From positions 1-64,000 of the forward strand of contig NZ_JAKLLH010000011.1 of the NCBI RefSeq assembly GCF_023150235.1: a stretch of 64,000 bases of DNA, given 5' to 3'. The notes beneath the pieces were generated by a model, which made no database searches, was not told the DNA's origin, and saw only the letters and a program-made list of their open reading frames with translations. Source of the stretch: Azonexus sp. GTDB taxonomy: Bacteria; Pseudomonadota; Gammaproteobacteria; Burkholderiales; Rhodocyclaceae. Numbering within the stretch: position 1 is the stretch's first letter; the number at the start of each line of letters is the position of its first letter. Both the position numbers and the translations under genes were made by a program. Below are positions 1-12,500 of this stretch, in pieces.

Positions 1-138
1 GACCAGTTCGTGAATGCATTTGGAATATTGAGGCCGTCATGGAAATTTGGAGCCTCGTTAAATTCATTAAAAACAATGGCTTGCATTTTATCACATGACG
101 GCTTCGGATGGGGTGGGGGGAATCTGACAAAGTAGAAC
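1..138. other. Unidentified sequence interrupting the intron ORF
   Basis: From position 138 leftwards the reading frame no longer resembles a reverse transcriptase. The junction lies beside GAATCTGACAAAGTAGAACT (plus strand), with a run of six G just before it. This could be the terminal part of an insertion sequence whose body lies beyond the window. No transposase or full terminal repeat is visible, so the family cannot be named. Confidence 0.3.
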
Positions 139-1051
139 TAGCCACTGCACTTTTGGCCTCATTGACCATCAGGTGCAGCTTGGCGTACATCCTCCGCAGC
201 AGCGCCATTACCCGCTCACCTGCCTTCTTACTGCGAACATACACGTTCGCGTCGTCGGCGTAGCGCACGAAGCAATGCCCCCGGCCTTCCAGTGCCTTAT
301 TCACTTCATCCAGCAAGACATTCGCCAGCAACGGCGACAGCGGCCCGCCTTGCGGCGTCCCCTGATACCGCGACACGACGACGCCATCCCGCATGATCCT
401 GTTCAGATACGCCCGGATCAGCCGCAATATGCCAGCATCACCAATCCGCTTCTGTAGGCGGCCCAGCAGAATGTCGTGATTGACCCGATCAAAGAATTTC
501 TCTAGATCAACATCCACCACGATTCGGCGTCCCGACTGAACATAGGCTTGCGCACGAACAACCGCTTCCTGTGCGCTGCGCCCCGGTCGGAATCCAAAGC
601 TGTACTCGCTGAAAGTCGAGTCCAGCTGCGGTTGCAAGACTTGCAGCAACGCTTGCTGGATCAGTCGATCCGTCACCGTCGGGATGCCCAGCTCGCGTTC
701 GCCTCCGTCTGGCTTCGGGATCGTCACCCGTCGCACCGGACTGGGTCGGTACGTCCCCTGTAATAGCTGATCACGAATCACCGGCCACGCCGTTCGCAAG
801 TAGCGGGCGGTCTCGGGAATATCCCGGCCATCCACGCCAGCCGCGCCTTTGTTAGCCCGCACCCGTTTCCACGCTTGTTGCAGGTTCTCTCTCGTCAGTG
901 CCGCCAACAGCAACACTGACCCTGTGCTTCCCGTTTCATGTCGCGGGCGTGTCGCTTCGTCGCTGGTGCATGCACGCACGGCTTCACCGTCCGCTACTGG
1001 CACCCGCCCCGGTTCCCCAGGCATCTGACGCAAGGCTTCACACATCGACAT
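139..1051 (-). pseudogene. ltrA: Group II intron reverse transcriptase/maturase, 3'-truncated
   Basis: Reading the minus strand from the ATG at 1051 (preceded by GAAGGAG) gives an intron-encoded reverse transcriptase. Visible motifs in order are NKGAAGVDG, IPKPDGGERELGIPTV, YSFGFRPGRSAQEAV, VDVDLEKFFDRVNHD, the RT4 block GTPQGGPLSPLLANV, and the catalytic YADD in CFVRYADDANVYVRS. Homology stops after NEAKSAVAS near position 138, where family members continue with a KFLGY-type motif, a maturase X domain and often an HNH endonuclease. The frame stays open to the window edge but encodes unrelated residues. The gene therefore looks interrupted by another sequence and the protein is probably inactive. 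Confidence 0.8.
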
Positions 1052-1485
1052 GGCGTAAAACACTCCTTCTCGTTTGGCCCTTCGCTCCAAACCGGCAGCT
1101 ACTACGCCCCGAAGGAAGTCCCCTTGGGGGACGGCCTCTGCTGACTTCTCGCTCCAGATTTAACCGTCGCCCTTTCAGGCACAAGGCGAGATATCCTCAG
1201 GTAAGAACGCACTCCTTCTCTGCACAACCGCCGGATCTACGCCACTTCGCCTTGATCACGAGAGCTTTGCGGTTCCATGCCCGCTCGCCCTGCTCAGCAG
1301 CGCCTTCTATCCGGTTCTTCCCCCTCAAGGGGGGACCGAGGTGTTCATCGGCTCGCAGATTACGTTCCACGCTTCCTCCCCACGCTCGGTCACCCTCACG
1401 CAGTTGCGCTTCACTTCGTTCGTCGTGATCAACTTACGACGGGACTTGCTCCCGCAGGAGTGCGCCCATGCTGGGCGCACAAAGC

Positions 1486-1511
1486 AAAAAGCCCAGTCCG
1501 AAGACTGGGCT
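1486..1511 (-). terminator. Rho-independent terminator after tRNA-Pro
   Basis: On the minus strand the stem AGCCCAGTC-TTCG-GACTGGGCT is followed by a T run. It is a stable tetraloop hairpin 17 nt downstream of tRNA-Pro and would end the transcript of the merR-like gene and tRNA. The group II intron starts 5 nt beyond the T run. Confidence 0.9.
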
Positions 1512-1527
1512 AACTGCTTGATTCCAT

Positions 1528-1605
<78 letters not shown>

Positions 1606-1652
1606 CAAGAGAGAAAGATTATAGCAGGTGTTTCAGAAATTTCAAGCAGAAT

Positions 1653-2066
1653 TCAAAGGCGAAGCATCTCGGCGATCGCGCTCAGCTGCACCCGCAGGTC
1701 GCCGAGCGGGTTTTCCGTCGGTTCCGGTTCCGACTCGGCAAAAGCCAGTGCCGCCTGCGGTGTTTCCAATGCGATCCCACCCTCTTCCAGGCGATTGCGC
1801 GCACCGCTGATGGTGAATCCCTGGTTGTAGAGAAGTTCGCGGATGCGACGGACGAGCAGGACTTCGTGATGCTGGTAGTAGCGGCGGTTGCCCCGCCGCT
1901 TGACCGGCTTCAACTGGGTGAATTCCTGTTCCCAGTAACGCAGCACATGCGGCTTGACGCCGCACAACTCGCTGACCTCGCCAATCGTGAAATAACGTTT
2001 GGCGGGGATCGGCGGCAGGTCTTCCTTGACAGGCGGCTTAGCTGGTCGCTGTTCCATTATAGGCAA
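1653..2066 (-). CDS. MerR-family transcriptional regulator
   Basis: A 137-residue regulator with an N-terminal MerR winged helix. Residues about 24-60 ([25 protein letters not shown]) hold the recognition helix, followed by [21 protein letters not shown] and GFTISGAR. The tail of about 40 residues is low-complexity and carries none of the metal-binding cysteines of MerR, CueR or SoxR. The start overlaps the 3' end of ihfA by 29 bp, so the two are co-transcribed; a second in-frame ATG at 2057 is an alternative start. A short MerR-like gene behind ihfA is a familiar arrangement in betaproteobacteria, but its target is not known to me. Confidence 0.85.
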   Translation of the reverse strand: MPIMEQRPAKPPVKEDLPPIPAKRYFTIGEVSELCGVKPHVLRYWEQEFTQLKPVKRRGNRRYYQHHEVLLVRRIRELLYNQGFTISGARNRLEEGGIALETPQAALAFAESEPEPTENPLGDLRVQLSAIAEMLRL

Positions 2067-2343
2067 GTTCGACGTCCGACTTCAGTTTCTGACTGGCGTG
2101 GAAAGTCACCACCCGGCGGGCAGTAATCGGGATCTCCTCGCCGGTTTTGGGATTACGACCGGGCCGCTGCGGCTTGTCGCGCAACTGGAAGTTTCCGAAG
2201 CCGGAGAGTTTGACGCCGTCACCAATCTCCAGCGCATTGCGGATCTCGTCGAAAAAAGCCTCGACCATATCCTTGGCCTCACGCTTGTTGAGGCCAACTC
2301 TCTCGAACAGCAGATCAGCAAGTTCGGCTTTGGTAAGCGTCAT
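2038..2343 (-). CDS. ihfA: Integration host factor alpha subunit
   Basis: A 101-residue HU/IHF-family DNA-bending protein. It begins [28 protein letters not shown], carries [29 protein letters not shown], the beta-arm signature with the intercalating proline, and ends in a short tail. IHF-alpha pairs with IHF-beta to bend DNA at recombination, replication and promoter sites. The start at 2343 was chosen because upstream in-frame codons encode nothing family-like. It follows pheT by 16 nt, the classic pheST-ihfA arrangement. Confidence 0.97.
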   Translation of the reverse strand: MTLTKAELADLLFERVGLNKREAKDMVEAFFDEIRNALEIGDGVKLSGFGNFQLRDKPQRPGRNPKTGEEIPITARRVVTFHASQKLKSDVELAYNGTATS

Positions 2344-2359
2344 TGTCGTCTTATTTCCG

Positions 2360-4744
2360 TCAGGCACGCAGTTGAGCACCGAATGCCTGTTCGAGACAGG
2401 ACACCAGTTGCTGCATCGCAGCATCAACTTCAGAATCTAGCAAAGTACGTTGAGTATCTTGCATAACTATACGGAAAGCAAGACTTTTCTTGTTTTCCGG
2501 AACCCCTTTGCCGACGTAGAGATCGAACAACTGAACGTCCTTGACCAGCGCCGGCGCAGCATTTTTCAGGCCGTCCAGCAAGGCTTGAAGTTGCAGCGAC
2601 TGGTCCACCACCACCGCCAGGTCGCGGATCACCGGCGGAAATTTGGAGACCTCGACATAGGCCGGCACAGCGGCTGCCTTGAGTGCGGCGAAATCGAGTT
2701 CGAAAAGGACCGGTGCATTCGGCAGGTCGTATTTCTGGACCCACTCGGGATGCAACTCGCCGAGGCAGCCAATCTCGCAACCATCGAGCAGCACACGCGC
2801 GGCGCGCCCCGGATGCAGCGCCGGATGCGCCAGTTTTTCGAAACGCAAGGCGGCTGGGGCAAGCAAGGCTTCCAGATCGCCCTTGACGTCGTAAAAGTCG
2901 ACCTTGCGACCGCCGCTGCCCCAGCCTTCCGGCAAAGCGCCACCAAAGCTGAGACCGGCCAGTTTCCACGGCTGACGATAGCCCACAACCGGAGTCGCCG
3001 CAGCATCGCGGTGGAAAGTACGACCAACCTCGAACAGACGCACACGGGTCTGCTTGCGCTTGAGGTTGGTCACCAGGTTGGCAATCAGGCCACCGAACAA
3101 GTTGGAACGCATCACCGCCATCTGGCTGGCAATCGGGTTGGCCAGGCGGATCAGGTCAAGCTCTTCGCTCTTGGCCGCGAAATCCGCCTCCCATGCCTCT
3201 TCGACGAAGGCAAAGTTAACCACTTCCTGGTAGCCGCGGTCGGCCAGCATCTGGCGGATGCGGTAAGCCGGCCGCTGTGCCTCCGGCTGGCGCTGCATCG
3301 CCATCCGGGCCTGCGGTGCCGGCGCCGGGATGTTGTCGTAGCCGACGAGGCGGGCAATTTCTTCGATCAGGTCCTCCTCGATTTCCATGTCGAAGCGCCA
3401 GGTCGGCGGCGTCACCAGGAAATCGTCGCCTTGGCGAACAAAACTCAGGGCCAGGCCGCTGAAGATGCCGGCGATGCGCTCGGCACCCAGGGCCACGCCC
3501 AGCACCTTCTCGGCACGCGCCGTACGCAGACGCACCGGCGGCCGCGCCGGCAGATCGGCCTTGGCCTCGACGACCGGCCCCGCAGCCCCGCCGCAAATTT
3601 CAAGAATCAGTTGCGTGGCACGCTCGATCGCAGCGCGGGTACCGCCGAAATCGACTCCGCGCTCGAAGCGGTGCGAGGCATCGGAGGCAAAACCGTAACG
3701 CCGGGCGCGACCGGCAATGGCTTTCGGCGCAAAGAAGGCAGACTCCAGGAAGAGCTCACTGGTTTCCAGCGTGATACCGCTTTCTTCGCCCCCCATCACC
3801 CCAGCCATCGCCAGCGGTTTTTCATCGTCGGCGATCATCAGTACATCGCCACTCAAAGCCAGGGTCTGCTCGTTGAGCAACAGCAACTGCTCATCCTCGC
3901 GCGCCATCCGGGCATGCACCGCACCGGAGAGGCGGGTGTTATCGAAGGCATGCAGTGGCTGCCCCAGTTCAAGCATCACGTAGTTGGTGATATCGACCAG
4001 CGCCGAAATGGCACGAATCCCGCTACGCTCGAGGCGGCGCTGCATCCATTCGGGAGTCGCCGCCTTGGCATCGACGCCCTTGATCACGCGGCCGTAGTAC
4101 AGCGGGCAAGCGGCCGGGGCATCGAGCATGACCACGCGGTGATCGGGAATCGTCGGCGCCACTTCAGCAACCTGAGGCAAGACCGTCGCAGCCTCGGTGA
4201 TCGCTCCGACTTCGCGGGCGATCCCTTGCAGCGACAGGCAGTCGGCACGGTTCGGCGTCAGCTTGATCTCGAAGACGTGATCGTCGAGTTCCAGGTGTTC
4301 GCGGATGCTCTGCCCGACCGGCGCATCGGCCGCCAGGATCAGCAGACCGGAAGCATCCTCGGCGATTCCGAGTTCCTTCGCTGAACACAGCATCCCGGAC
4401 GATTCGATGCCGCGCACCTTGGCAACCTTGATCTTGAAATCGCCGGGCAGTTCGGCGCCGGGCAATGCACACGGCACCTTGAGGCCAGCCGCCACATTGG
4501 GCGCCCCGCAAACGATCTGCTGCGGCGTGCCGGCACCGATATCGACCTGGCAGACATTGAGACGATCGGCATCCGGGTGCTTGACGACTTCCAGCACCTG
4601 GGCAACGACGACTTGGTTGAAGGCGGGCGCGACCGGGTCGAGTTCCTCGACTTCGAGGCCGGCCATGGTCAGCAGATGGGACAATTCCTCGCTCGACAAT
4701 GCGGGATTGACGAGGGAACGCAACCAGGATTCAGAGAATTTCAT
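2360..4744 (-). CDS. pheT: Phenylalanyl-tRNA synthetase beta subunit
   Basis: A 794-residue beta chain of full length for bacterial PheT. An N-terminal EMAP-like tRNA-binding domain lies near residues 40-150 ([20 protein letters not shown]), followed by the B3/B4 editing region, the B5 domain, the catalytic-like core and the C-terminal ferredoxin-fold anticodon-binding domain ([17 protein letters not shown]). With PheS it forms the alpha2-beta2 enzyme that charges tRNA-Phe and edits Tyr-tRNA-Phe. It starts 21 nt after pheS and is followed at once by ihfA. Confidence 0.98.
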   Translation of the reverse strand: MKFSESWLRSLVNPALSSEELSHLLTMAGLEVEELDPVAPAFNQVVVAQVLEVVKHPDADRLNVCQVDIGAGTPQQIVCGAPNVAAGLKVPCALPGAELPGDFKIKVAKVRGIESSGMLCSAKELGIAEDASGLLILAADAPVGQSIREHLELDDHVFEIKLTPNRADCLSLQGIAREVGAITEAATVLPQVAEVAPTIPDHRVVMLDAPAACPLYYGRVIKGVDAKAATPEWMQRRLERSGIRAISALVDITNYVMLELGQPLHAFDNTRLSGAVHARMAREDEQLLLLNEQTLALSGDVLMIADDEKPLAMAGVMGGEESGITLETSELFLESAFFAPKAIAGRARRYGFASDASHRFERGVDFGGTRAAIERATQLILEICGGAAGPVVEAKADLPARPPVRLRTARAEKVLGVALGAERIAGIFSGLALSFVRQGDDFLVTPPTWRFDMEIEEDLIEEIARLVGYDNIPAPAPQARMAMQRQPEAQRPAYRIRQMLADRGYQEVVNFAFVEEAWEADFAAKSEELDLIRLANPIASQMAVMRSNLFGGLIANLVTNLKRKQTRVRLFEVGRTFHRDAAATPVVGYRQPWKLAGLSFGGALPEGWGSGGRKVDFYDVKGDLEALLAPAALRFEKLAHPALHPGRAARVLLDGCEIGCLGELHPEWVQKYDLPNAPVLFELDFAALKAAAVPAYVEVSKFPPVIRDLAVVVDQSLQLQALLDGLKNAAPALVKDVQLFDLYVGKGVPENKKSLAFRIVMQDTQRTLLDSEVDAAMQQLVSCLEQAFGAQLRA

Positions 4745-4765
4745 GGGCTTGTCTCGAAAATGGGA

Positions 4766-5818
<1,053 letters not shown>

Positions 5819-5926
5819 CTACCAACAATAGGGCCAAACAGGAAGGGAGCACCGGCAACACGCACGGCATCCCATAGAAACCAGCGGCAACCTGCAGCTT
5901 TCCCACCGGGAGAGCACAGGCACCAA

Positions 5927-5954
5927 CAAAAAAGGAGGCTTGCGCCTCCTTTTT
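5927..5954 (-). terminator. Intrinsic terminator between rplT and pheS
   Basis: On the minus strand a GGAGGC/GCCTCC stem with a 4-nt loop is flanked by A and T runs, just downstream of the rplT stop. It would end or attenuate the infC-rpmI-rplT message before pheST. The A and T runs on both sides would let it act in either direction. Confidence 0.8.
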
Positions 5955-5970
5955 CGTCAAGAGCTTAAGC

Positions 5971-6330
5971 TCAGGCGCCGAGCTTTGCCTTGGCCTGGGC
6001 GGCCAGAGCGGCAAATGCCGGCTGATCGAAGACAGCCAGATCGGCCAGAACCTTGCGGTCGACTTCGATATTGGCCTTCTTCAGACCGTTCATGAAGGTG
6101 CTGTACTTCATGCCCAGCTCGCGAGCTGCCGCATTGATACGGGCGATCCACAGGGAACGGAACTGACGCTTGCGCTGACGACGGTCACGGTATTGGTACT
6201 GACCGGCCTTCATCACCGCCTGCTTGGCGATACGATATACGTTCTTTCGGCGACCGCGGTAACCCTTGGCCTGGGCCAGAACCTTCTTGTGACGGGCGCG
6301 AGCCGTTACACCACGTTTAACTCTAGGCAT
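5971..6330 (-). CDS. rplT: 50S ribosomal protein L20
   Basis: A 119-residue L20. It begins [20 protein letters not shown] and contains [30 protein letters not shown] and the conserved [20 protein letters not shown]20 binds 23S rRNA early in 50S assembly and in many bacteria also represses translation of its own operon by binding the rpmI leader. It lies 11 nt after rpmI. Confidence 0.99.
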   Translation of the reverse strand: MPRVKRGVTARARHKKVLAQAKGYRGRRKNVYRIAKQAVMKAGQYQYRDRRQRKRQFRSLWIARINAAARELGMKYSTFMNGLKKANIEVDRKVLADLAVFDQPAFAALAAQAKAKLGA

Positions 6331-6341
6331 CTGCTATCTCC

Positions 6342-6539
6342 TTATGCGTAGGGCATCATGGCGCGGACGGAAGCTGCGTCACGCTCGTTGACGGCGGTCG
6401 AACCGCGCAGGTGGCGCTTGTTCTTGGTCGTCTTCTTGGTCAGGATGTGGCGCTTGAAAGCCTGGCCGCGCTTGATGGAACCACCGGCGCGAACCGAGAA
6501 ACGCTTCTTGGCGCTGCTCTTGGTCTTCATCTTGGGCAT
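6342..6539 (-). CDS. rpmI: 50S ribosomal protein L35
   Basis: A 65-residue L35, starting [20 protein letters not shown] and containing [25 protein letters not shown]. The start at 6539 has a good Shine-Dalgarno (AAGGAGCATCAAA-ATG) and matches the family length; an upstream in-frame ATG adds seven residues foreign to the family. It sits between a terminator-like hairpin after infC and rplT, and its roughly 140-nt leader is a candidate L20 autoregulation site. Confidence 0.98.
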   Translation of the reverse strand: MPKMKTKSSAKKRFSVRAGGSIKRGQAFKRHILTKKTTKNKRHLRGSTAVNERDAASVRAMMPYA

Positions 6540-6644
6540 TTTGATGCTCCTTAATGACATGCTTGCAGGTGGTTTCCGACGGAAACGCTTCCGAACCCGT
6601 AAGCACTTGTATTTAGCTGGCCGTTACCGGACAGCCGGTACTGC

Positions 6645-6669
6645 AAAAACGAACCCGAAAACCGGGTTC
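6645..6669 (-). terminator. Terminator/attenuator hairpin between infC and rpmI
   Basis: A GAACCCG/CGGGTTC stem with a 5-nt loop is followed on the minus strand by GTTTTTG. It sits 11 nt after the infC stop in the rpmI leader, where it could attenuate rpmI-rplT relative to infC. Confidence 0.75.
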
Positions 6670-6679
6670 CTGAAAAATC

Positions 6680-7201
6680 TTACTTTTTCTTGGCCGGGCC
6701 AATGACCATCACCATCTGCCGACCTTCCATCTTGGGCATCTGCTCGACCAGACCCAACTCATCAAGATCGGTCTTGATCCGTTCGAGCTGGCGCATACCG
6801 AACTCCTGGTGGGCCATTTCGCGGCCGCGGAAGCGCAAAGTGACCTTGACCTTGTCGCCTTCTTCCAGGAAGCGCGTCATGTTGCGCAACTTGATCTGGT
6901 AGTCGTTCTCGTCGGTACCCGGGCGCAGTTTGACTTCCTTGACCTGCACCTGCTTCTGCTTGAGCTTGGCCTCGTGCGCCCGCTTGGCTTCCTGGTACTT
7001 GAATTTGCCGTAATCCATGACCCGGCAGACCGGCGGCTTGGCCAGCGGCGCGATTTCGACCAGATCAACCCCGGCCTCTTCCGCCATCTGCAGAGCGACA
7101 CGAACCGTAACAATGCCTAACTGCTCGCCTTCCAAACCCTGGAGACGGATCTCGTGACCCGTGATTTCCTCGTTGAGGCGATGCGTCTTGTTCTGAGCGA
7201 T
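6680..7201 (-). CDS. infC: Translation initiation factor IF-3, AUC start codon
   Basis: A 173-residue IF-3. The N-terminal domain reads [20 protein letters not shown] and the C-terminal domain runs from about residue 85 ([21 protein letters not shown]) to [20 protein letters not shown]-3 binds the 30S subunit and rejects non-canonical start codons. The conserved N-terminus can only be included by starting at the ATC at 7201; the first ATG, at 7135, would remove 22 conserved residues. A rare start codon is the known autoregulatory feature of infC in enterobacteria (AUU in E. coli). It lies 25 nt after thrS with a G-rich Shine-Dalgarno-like stretch. Confidence 0.95.
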   Translation of the reverse strand: MAQNKTHRLNEEITGHEIRLQGLEGEQLGIVTVRVALQMAEEAGVDLVEIAPLAKPPVCRVMDYGKFKYQEAKRAHEAKLKQKQVQVKEVKLRPGTDENDYQIKLRNMTRFLEEGDKVKVTLRFRGREMAHQEFGMRQLERIKTDLDELGLVEQMPKMEGRQMVMVIGPAKKK

Positions 7202-7226
7202 GGTAAAACCCCCAAAATATCAATAA

Positions 7227-9143
7227 TTAAGCCGTGCCACTCCGCGCAGCGACTTCCCCTCGGAGTCGCTCGATCAGAGCCTCGACCGACAACTGGCCAA
7301 GATCCTGACCACCGCGAGTACGCACGGCTACCAACCCGGCTTCCTTCTCTTTGTCACCGACGACGAGCTGGTAAGGCAACCGGTTCAAGCTATGTTCGCG
7401 GATTTTATAGGTAATCTTCTCGTTACGCAAATCAGCCTCGGCACGGAAGCCCGCTGCATGCAGCTTTTGGGCAACTTCGGCAGCGTATTCGGCTTGTTTT
7501 TCCGAAATATTCAGCACCACCGCCTGAATCGGTGCCAGCCACAGCGGCAAGGCACCGGCAAAGTTCTCGATCAGAATGCCGATGAAACGCTCCAGCGAAC
7601 CAAGGATGGCGCGATGCAACATCACCGGCGTCTTGCGCTCGTCGTTGCCAGCCACATATTCGGCACCGAGACGTCCCGGCATCGAGAAGTCGACCTGCAT
7701 CGTGCCGCACTGCCAGGAGCGACCGATCGCATCCTTGATGTGAAACTCGATCTTGGGGCCGTAAAACGCCCCCTCACCCGGCAACTCGGTCCACTCCAGA
7801 CCGGAAGCACGCAAGCCCTGACGCAAGGCATCCTCGGCCTTATCCCAGATTTCATCGGTCCCGACACGCCCTTCCGGACGCAAGGCCAGCTTGACGGCAA
7901 CGTCATTGAAACCGAAATCGGCATAGACTCGCTTGACCAGTGCATTGAAGGCGGTGACCTCGGATTCGATCTGCTCTTCGGTACAGAAAATATGACCGTC
8001 GTCCTGAACAAAACCGCGCACCCGCATCAATCCGTGCAAAGCGCCGGTCGGCTCGTTGCGATGACAGGAACCAAACTCACCGTAGCGCAACGGCAGTTCG
8101 CGATAAGAGCGCAGGCCGTTATTGAAAACCTGGACATGCCCCGGGCAATTCATCGGCTTGACTGCATAGTCGCGGTTCTCCGACGCGGTCGTGAACATAT
8201 TGTCCTTGTAGTGATCCCAGTGCCCCGACTTTTCCCACAGGGACTTATCGAGAATCTGCGGGCAGCGGACTTCCTGGTAACCGTTATCGCGGTAAACCTT
8301 GCGCATGTACTGCTCGATCTCCTGCCATACCGCCCAACCCTTGGGGTGCCAGAACACCAGACCCGGCGCCTCGTCCTGCATGTGAAACAGGTCGAACTGC
8401 TTGCCCAGGCGGCGATGGTCGCGCTTTTCGGCCTCTTCCAGCATATGCAGATAGGCATCGAGATCTTCCTTCTTCGCCCAGGCCGTGCCGTAGATCCGCT
8501 GCAACTGCTCATTGCGATGATCGCCGCGCCAGTAAGCGCCGGCCACCTTCATCAACTTGAAAACCTTGAGCTTGGCGGTGGTCGGCACGTGCGGACCGCG
8601 GCAGAGGTCGATGAAATCGCCTTCGCGATAAAGCGAAACCTGCTCGCCAGCCGGGATCGCCCCAATCAACTCGGCCTTGTATTTTTCACCCTGACCCAGG
8701 AAAAACTTGACCGCCTCGTCGCGCTCCCAGACCTCGCGGCTGACCGGAATATCCTTTTTCGCCAACTCGGCCATACGCTTCTCAATCGCCTCGAGATCCT
8801 CGGGGGTAAACGGACGCTTGTAGGCGAAGTCGTAGTAGAAACCGTTTTCAACCACCGGACCGATGGTAACCTGCGCCTCCGGGAACAACTCCTTGACCGC
8901 ATAGGCCAGCAAGTGGGCCGTCGAGTGCCGGATGATTTCCAGACCCTCGGCATCGCGGTCGGTGACAATTGCCAGATCGACGTTGCGGTCAATCAGATAA
9001 GAGGTATCAACCAGCACCCCGTCGACTTTGCCGGCCAGCGCCGCACGCGCCAGACCCGCGCCGATGCTGGCCGCCACTTCGGCGATTGTCAGGGCTTGCT
9101 CATAAGAGCGAATGGAACCATCAGGAAGTCGAATATCGGGCAT
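7227..9143 (-). CDS. thrS: Threonyl-tRNA synthetase
   Basis: A 638-residue class II synthetase. It has an N-terminal TGS domain ([16 protein letters not shown]), the editing domain with [16 protein letters not shown] and its zinc-type histidines, a catalytic core with motif 2 ([22 protein letters not shown]) and a C-terminal anticodon-binding domain. It charges tRNA-Thr and clears Ser-tRNA-Thr. The start at 9143 matches family N-termini; an in-frame upstream ATG would read through the terminator hairpin. It is the first gene of the thrS-infC-rpmI-rplT-pheST-ihfA operon. Confidence 0.98.
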   Translation of the reverse strand: MPDIRLPDGSIRSYEQALTIAEVAASIGAGLARAALAGKVDGVLVDTSYLIDRNVDLAIVTDRDAEGLEIIRHSTAHLLAYAVKELFPEAQVTIGPVVENGFYYDFAYKRPFTPEDLEAIEKRMAELAKKDIPVSREVWERDEAVKFFLGQGEKYKAELIGAIPAGEQVSLYREGDFIDLCRGPHVPTTAKLKVFKLMKVAGAYWRGDHRNEQLQRIYGTAWAKKEDLDAYLHMLEEAEKRDHRRLGKQFDLFHMQDEAPGLVFWHPKGWAVWQEIEQYMRKVYRDNGYQEVRCPQILDKSLWEKSGHWDHYKDNMFTTASENRDYAVKPMNCPGHVQVFNNGLRSYRELPLRYGEFGSCHRNEPTGALHGLMRVRGFVQDDGHIFCTEEQIESEVTAFNALVKRVYADFGFNDVAVKLALRPEGRVGTDEIWDKAEDALRQGLRASGLEWTELPGEGAFYGPKIEFHIKDAIGRSWQCGTMQVDFSMPGRLGAEYVAGNDERKTPVMLHRAILGSLERFIGILIENFAGALPLWLAPIQAVVLNISEKQAEYAAEVAQKLHAAGFRAEADLRNEKITYKIREHSLNRLPYQLVVGDKEKEAGLVAVRTRGGQDLGQLSVEALIERLRGEVAARSGTA

Positions 9144-9160
9144 GACCGGCCTCAAGGCGA

Positions 9161-9191
9161 AAAAAAAGTGCGGGCTGAGCCGCACTTTTTT
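9161..9191 (-). terminator. Bidirectional terminator hairpin between tRNA-Val and thrS
   Basis: A GTGCGG/CCGCAC stem is flanked by an A run and a T run. It lies on the minus strand after tRNA-Val and ends about 18 nt before the thrS start codon, so it could end the tRNA transcript or attenuate read-through into the thrS operon. Confidence 0.7.
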
Positions 9192-9279
9192 GTTAACAAT
9201 GAAGGCTGACTCGTAATTTACGATTTCTGAACTGCATTGCTAGTTCGGAAAGTAGTCACATCAGCCTCATCAGGAATTT

Positions 9280-9356
9280 TGGTAGGCGGTATTGGAATCG
9301 AACCAACGACCTCCACGATGTCAACGTGGCGCTCTAACCAACTGAGCTAACCGCCT
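9280..9356 (-). tRNA. tRNA-Val (GAC anticodon)
   Basis: The minus strand gives acceptor AGGCGGT pairing with ACCGCCT, a D arm AGCTCAGTTGGTTAGAGC, anticodon arm CCACG-TTGACAT-CGTGG with GAC at 34-36, a T arm with GGTTCGATTCC and an encoded CCA. It reads GUC and GUU valine codons and lies upstream of the thrS operon. Confidence 0.95.
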
Positions 9357-9537
9357 AAAGAAGCCCGCATTATAGACCATGCCGAAAATCCGTCAAGAAA
9401 ATTTTCCATAAAATTTCCAAACTCCGCCCTAGAGGAGAATTCCGTGACGGAAGCCGCTATTGCGGAGGGGTGAAACGCCCACATTCTGCTTGCCGCTATA
9501 ATCCAGGCCCGGCCTCATCCTGCCCTCGGTTTTCAAA

Positions 9538-12500
9538 GTGCGCCCCTCTTCCCTGCTTCCGCTTCCCTCCCTTCCTCAACCCGGACAACGCCGCGACCTG
9601 CCGACAGTGGCCGGTGCGGCGGATGCCCTGCTTCTGGCCGAACTCGCCGGGGCACACCAGGGCCGCCTCTTCGTTGCCATCACCGAAAATGCCGCCGATG
9701 CCCAGCGTTTGCTGGAGGAGATTCCCTGGTTTGCGCCGCAATTGCGCGTGCGCCTGCTGCCTGACTGGGAAACATTGCCCTACGACGCCTTTTCTCCGCA
9801 CCAGGATCTGGTTTCGGAACGCCTGGCGACATTGTGGGCAAGCCTGCAGGGAGAGCTGGATATTTTGCTGGTGCCGGCATCGACCGCCGTTTACCGGCTG
9901 GCTCCCCCGGAATTTCTTGCTGCTTACACCTTCGCCTTCAAAAAAGGGGAAACGGTCGACGCCGAGAAATTCCGTACTCAGGTCACGCTGGCCGGGTACG
10001 CCCACGTCACCCAGGTGGTATCGCCCGGCGAATACTCGATCCGTGGCGGCCTGATCGACCTTTTTCCCATGGGTTCGGCGCTGCCTTACCGGCTCGACCT
10101 GTTCGACGACGAAATCGATAGCATCAAGACCTTCGACGTCGATAGCCAGCGCACCCTCTACCCGGTGCCGGAAGTGCGCCTGTTGCCGGCTCGGGAATTT
10201 CCGCTCGACGAACGCGGTCGCACCCGCTTTCGTCAGAAATTCCGCGAGTCCTTTGAGGGCGATCCGGCAAAATCGGGGATTTACAAGGATGTTTCCCAGA
10301 GTATCGCCAGCGCCGGTATCGAGTATTACCTGCCGCTCTTCTTCGAGGAGACAGCCACTCTCTTCGATTATCTTCCCCGGGACGCCCTTTTCATCACCCA
10401 CGGTGATGCCAGCGGAGCGATAGCGGCTTTCTGGAGGGATACCCGTTCGCGCCATACCCTTCTCCAAGGCGACAAATCCCGCCCCCTGCTACCTCCGGAA
10501 GAGCTTTTCCTCAGCGACGAAATTTTTTTCCTCGCTGCAAGAAATTACGGTCGACTGGCCTTGACCGGCAAAAATGCCGAGACAAGCGCGTCGACCGTGA
10601 AACTCCCCGATATCGCCGTCGACCGCCGCGCCGAAGACCCGCTGGGCAAGCTCAGGCACTGGCTGGCCAACAAACCTGGACGCGTGCTGCTGCTTGCCGA
10701 ATCGGCCGGCCGCCGTGAAACCCTGGCCGCGATGCTCGCCGAACACGGTTTAAAGCCAGCGGCCAGCGCCGACTTTGCCGCTTTTGTCGCCGGCGATGCG
10801 CCGCTGGCGCTGGGCGTCGCCCCCTTGCACGCCGGCTTCATGCTCGCCGGCAGCGCCGCCGGCACAGCGCTGAGCTTCATCACCGAAGCCGAACTGTATG
10901 CCGGCGCCCCCCGCCGTAATCGCCGCGAAGCCGCGCGCAAGGCCAGTTTCGACAACTGGCTGAAAGACCTCACCGAGCTCAAGGTCGGCGACCCGGTGGT
11001 GCATGAAAGCCACGGCATCGGTCGCTACCAGGGCCTGATCCGCATGGATCTGGGCAACGGCGAGCAGGAGTTTCTCGAACTGCACTACGCCAACGCCGCC
11101 AAGCTGTTCGTGCCGGTCGCCCAGTTGCACGTGATCTCGCGCTATTCCGGCGCTGAACCGGACGCGGCGCCGCTGCATACGCTCGGTTCCGGCCAGTGGG
11201 AAAAGGCCAAGCGCAAGGCCGCCGAGCAGGCGCGTGACACCGCCGCCGAACTGCTCGCGCTGTATGCCGCCCGCGCCGCGCGCCAGGGCCACGCCTTCGC
11301 CTTCCAGGAAAACGACTACGAGTTGTTTGCCGACGGCTTCGGCTTCGAAGAAACCGCCGACCAGGCGGCCGCCATCGCCGCCGTGATCGAGGACATGAAA
11401 TCGGGCAAACCGATGGACCGTCTGGTTTGCGGCGACGTCGGCTTCGGCAAGACCGAGGTCGCGCTGCGCGCCGCCTTCTGCGCCGTTGCCGGCGGCAAGC
11501 AGGTGGCGGTGCTCTGCCCGACCACCCTGCTCTGCGAACAGCACTACCAGACCTTTGCCGACCGTTTTGCCGACTGGCCGGTCAAGGTCGCCGAGATTTC
11601 CCGCTTCAAGACCGCCAAGGAATCGGCGCAAGCCCTGCAGGAACTGGCCGAAGGCAAGATCGACATCATCATCGGCACCCACAAGCTGATCGGCAAGGAC
11701 GTCAAGTTCAACCGCCTGGGCCTGGTCGTCATCGACGAGGAACACCGCTTCGGCGTGCGCCAGAAGGAAACGCTGAAGGCGATGCGTGCCGAAGTCGATG
11801 TCCTGACCCTGACCGCAACGCCGATCCCGCGCACGCTGGCGATGTCGATGGAAGGCCTGCGCGACTTCTCGGTGATCGCCACCGCGCCGCAAAAACGGCT
11901 GGCGATCAAGACCTTCGTCTCGAAATTCTCCGATGGCATCATCCGCGAAGCCGTGCTGCGTGAATTGAAGCGCGGCGGCCAGGTGTATTTCCTGCACAAC
12001 GAGGTCGACACCATCGAGAACATGCGCGAAAAGCTGGAAAAGCTGGTACCGGAAGCGCGCATCGTGATCGGCCACGGCCAGATGAACGAGCGCGAGCTGG
12101 AGCGCGTGATGCGCGACTTCACCAGCCAGCGCGCCAACCTGCTGTTGTGTACCACCATTATCGAAACCGGGATCGACAACCCGCACGCCAACACCATCCT
12201 GATCAACCGCTCGGAAAAATTCGGCCTCGCCCAGCTGCACCAGTTGCGCGGCCGGGTCGGCCGTTCGCATCACCAGGCCTACGCCTACCTGCTGGTGCAG
12301 GACGAGAAGGCATTGACCAAGCAGGCCAAGCAGCGGCTGGAAGCGATCCAGATGTCCGAAGAACTCGGCTCCGGCTTCTTCCTGGCGATGCATGACCTGG
12401 AAATCCGCGGCGCCGGCGAGGTGCTCGGCGACAATCAGTCGGGCGAAATGCAGGAAGTCGGCTTCAACGTGTTCACCGAGATGCTCAACCGCGCGGTGTC

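Larger units (their letters stand above)
1..1480 (-). mobile_element. Group II intron, probably class C, 5' part and interrupted ORF
   Basis: On the minus strand the intron RNA seems to begin at 1480 with GTGCGCCCAGCATGGGCGCA, a typical group II 5' end. About 430 nt of structured leader follow before the maturase gene at 1051. The intron begins directly after the U-tract of a Rho-independent terminator (1486-1511) belonging to tRNA-Pro; insertion behind terminator hairpins is the hallmark of bacterial class C introns. The 3' end, with domains V and VI, is not visible: recognisable intron protein stops near 138 and the window ends at 1. Class C is inferred from the insertion site; the RNA was not folded. 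Confidence 0.75.

Noticed and set aside
1277-1513. Small ORFs in the intron leader region
   Set aside because: They lie in the structured 5' RNA of the group II intron and have no protein features.
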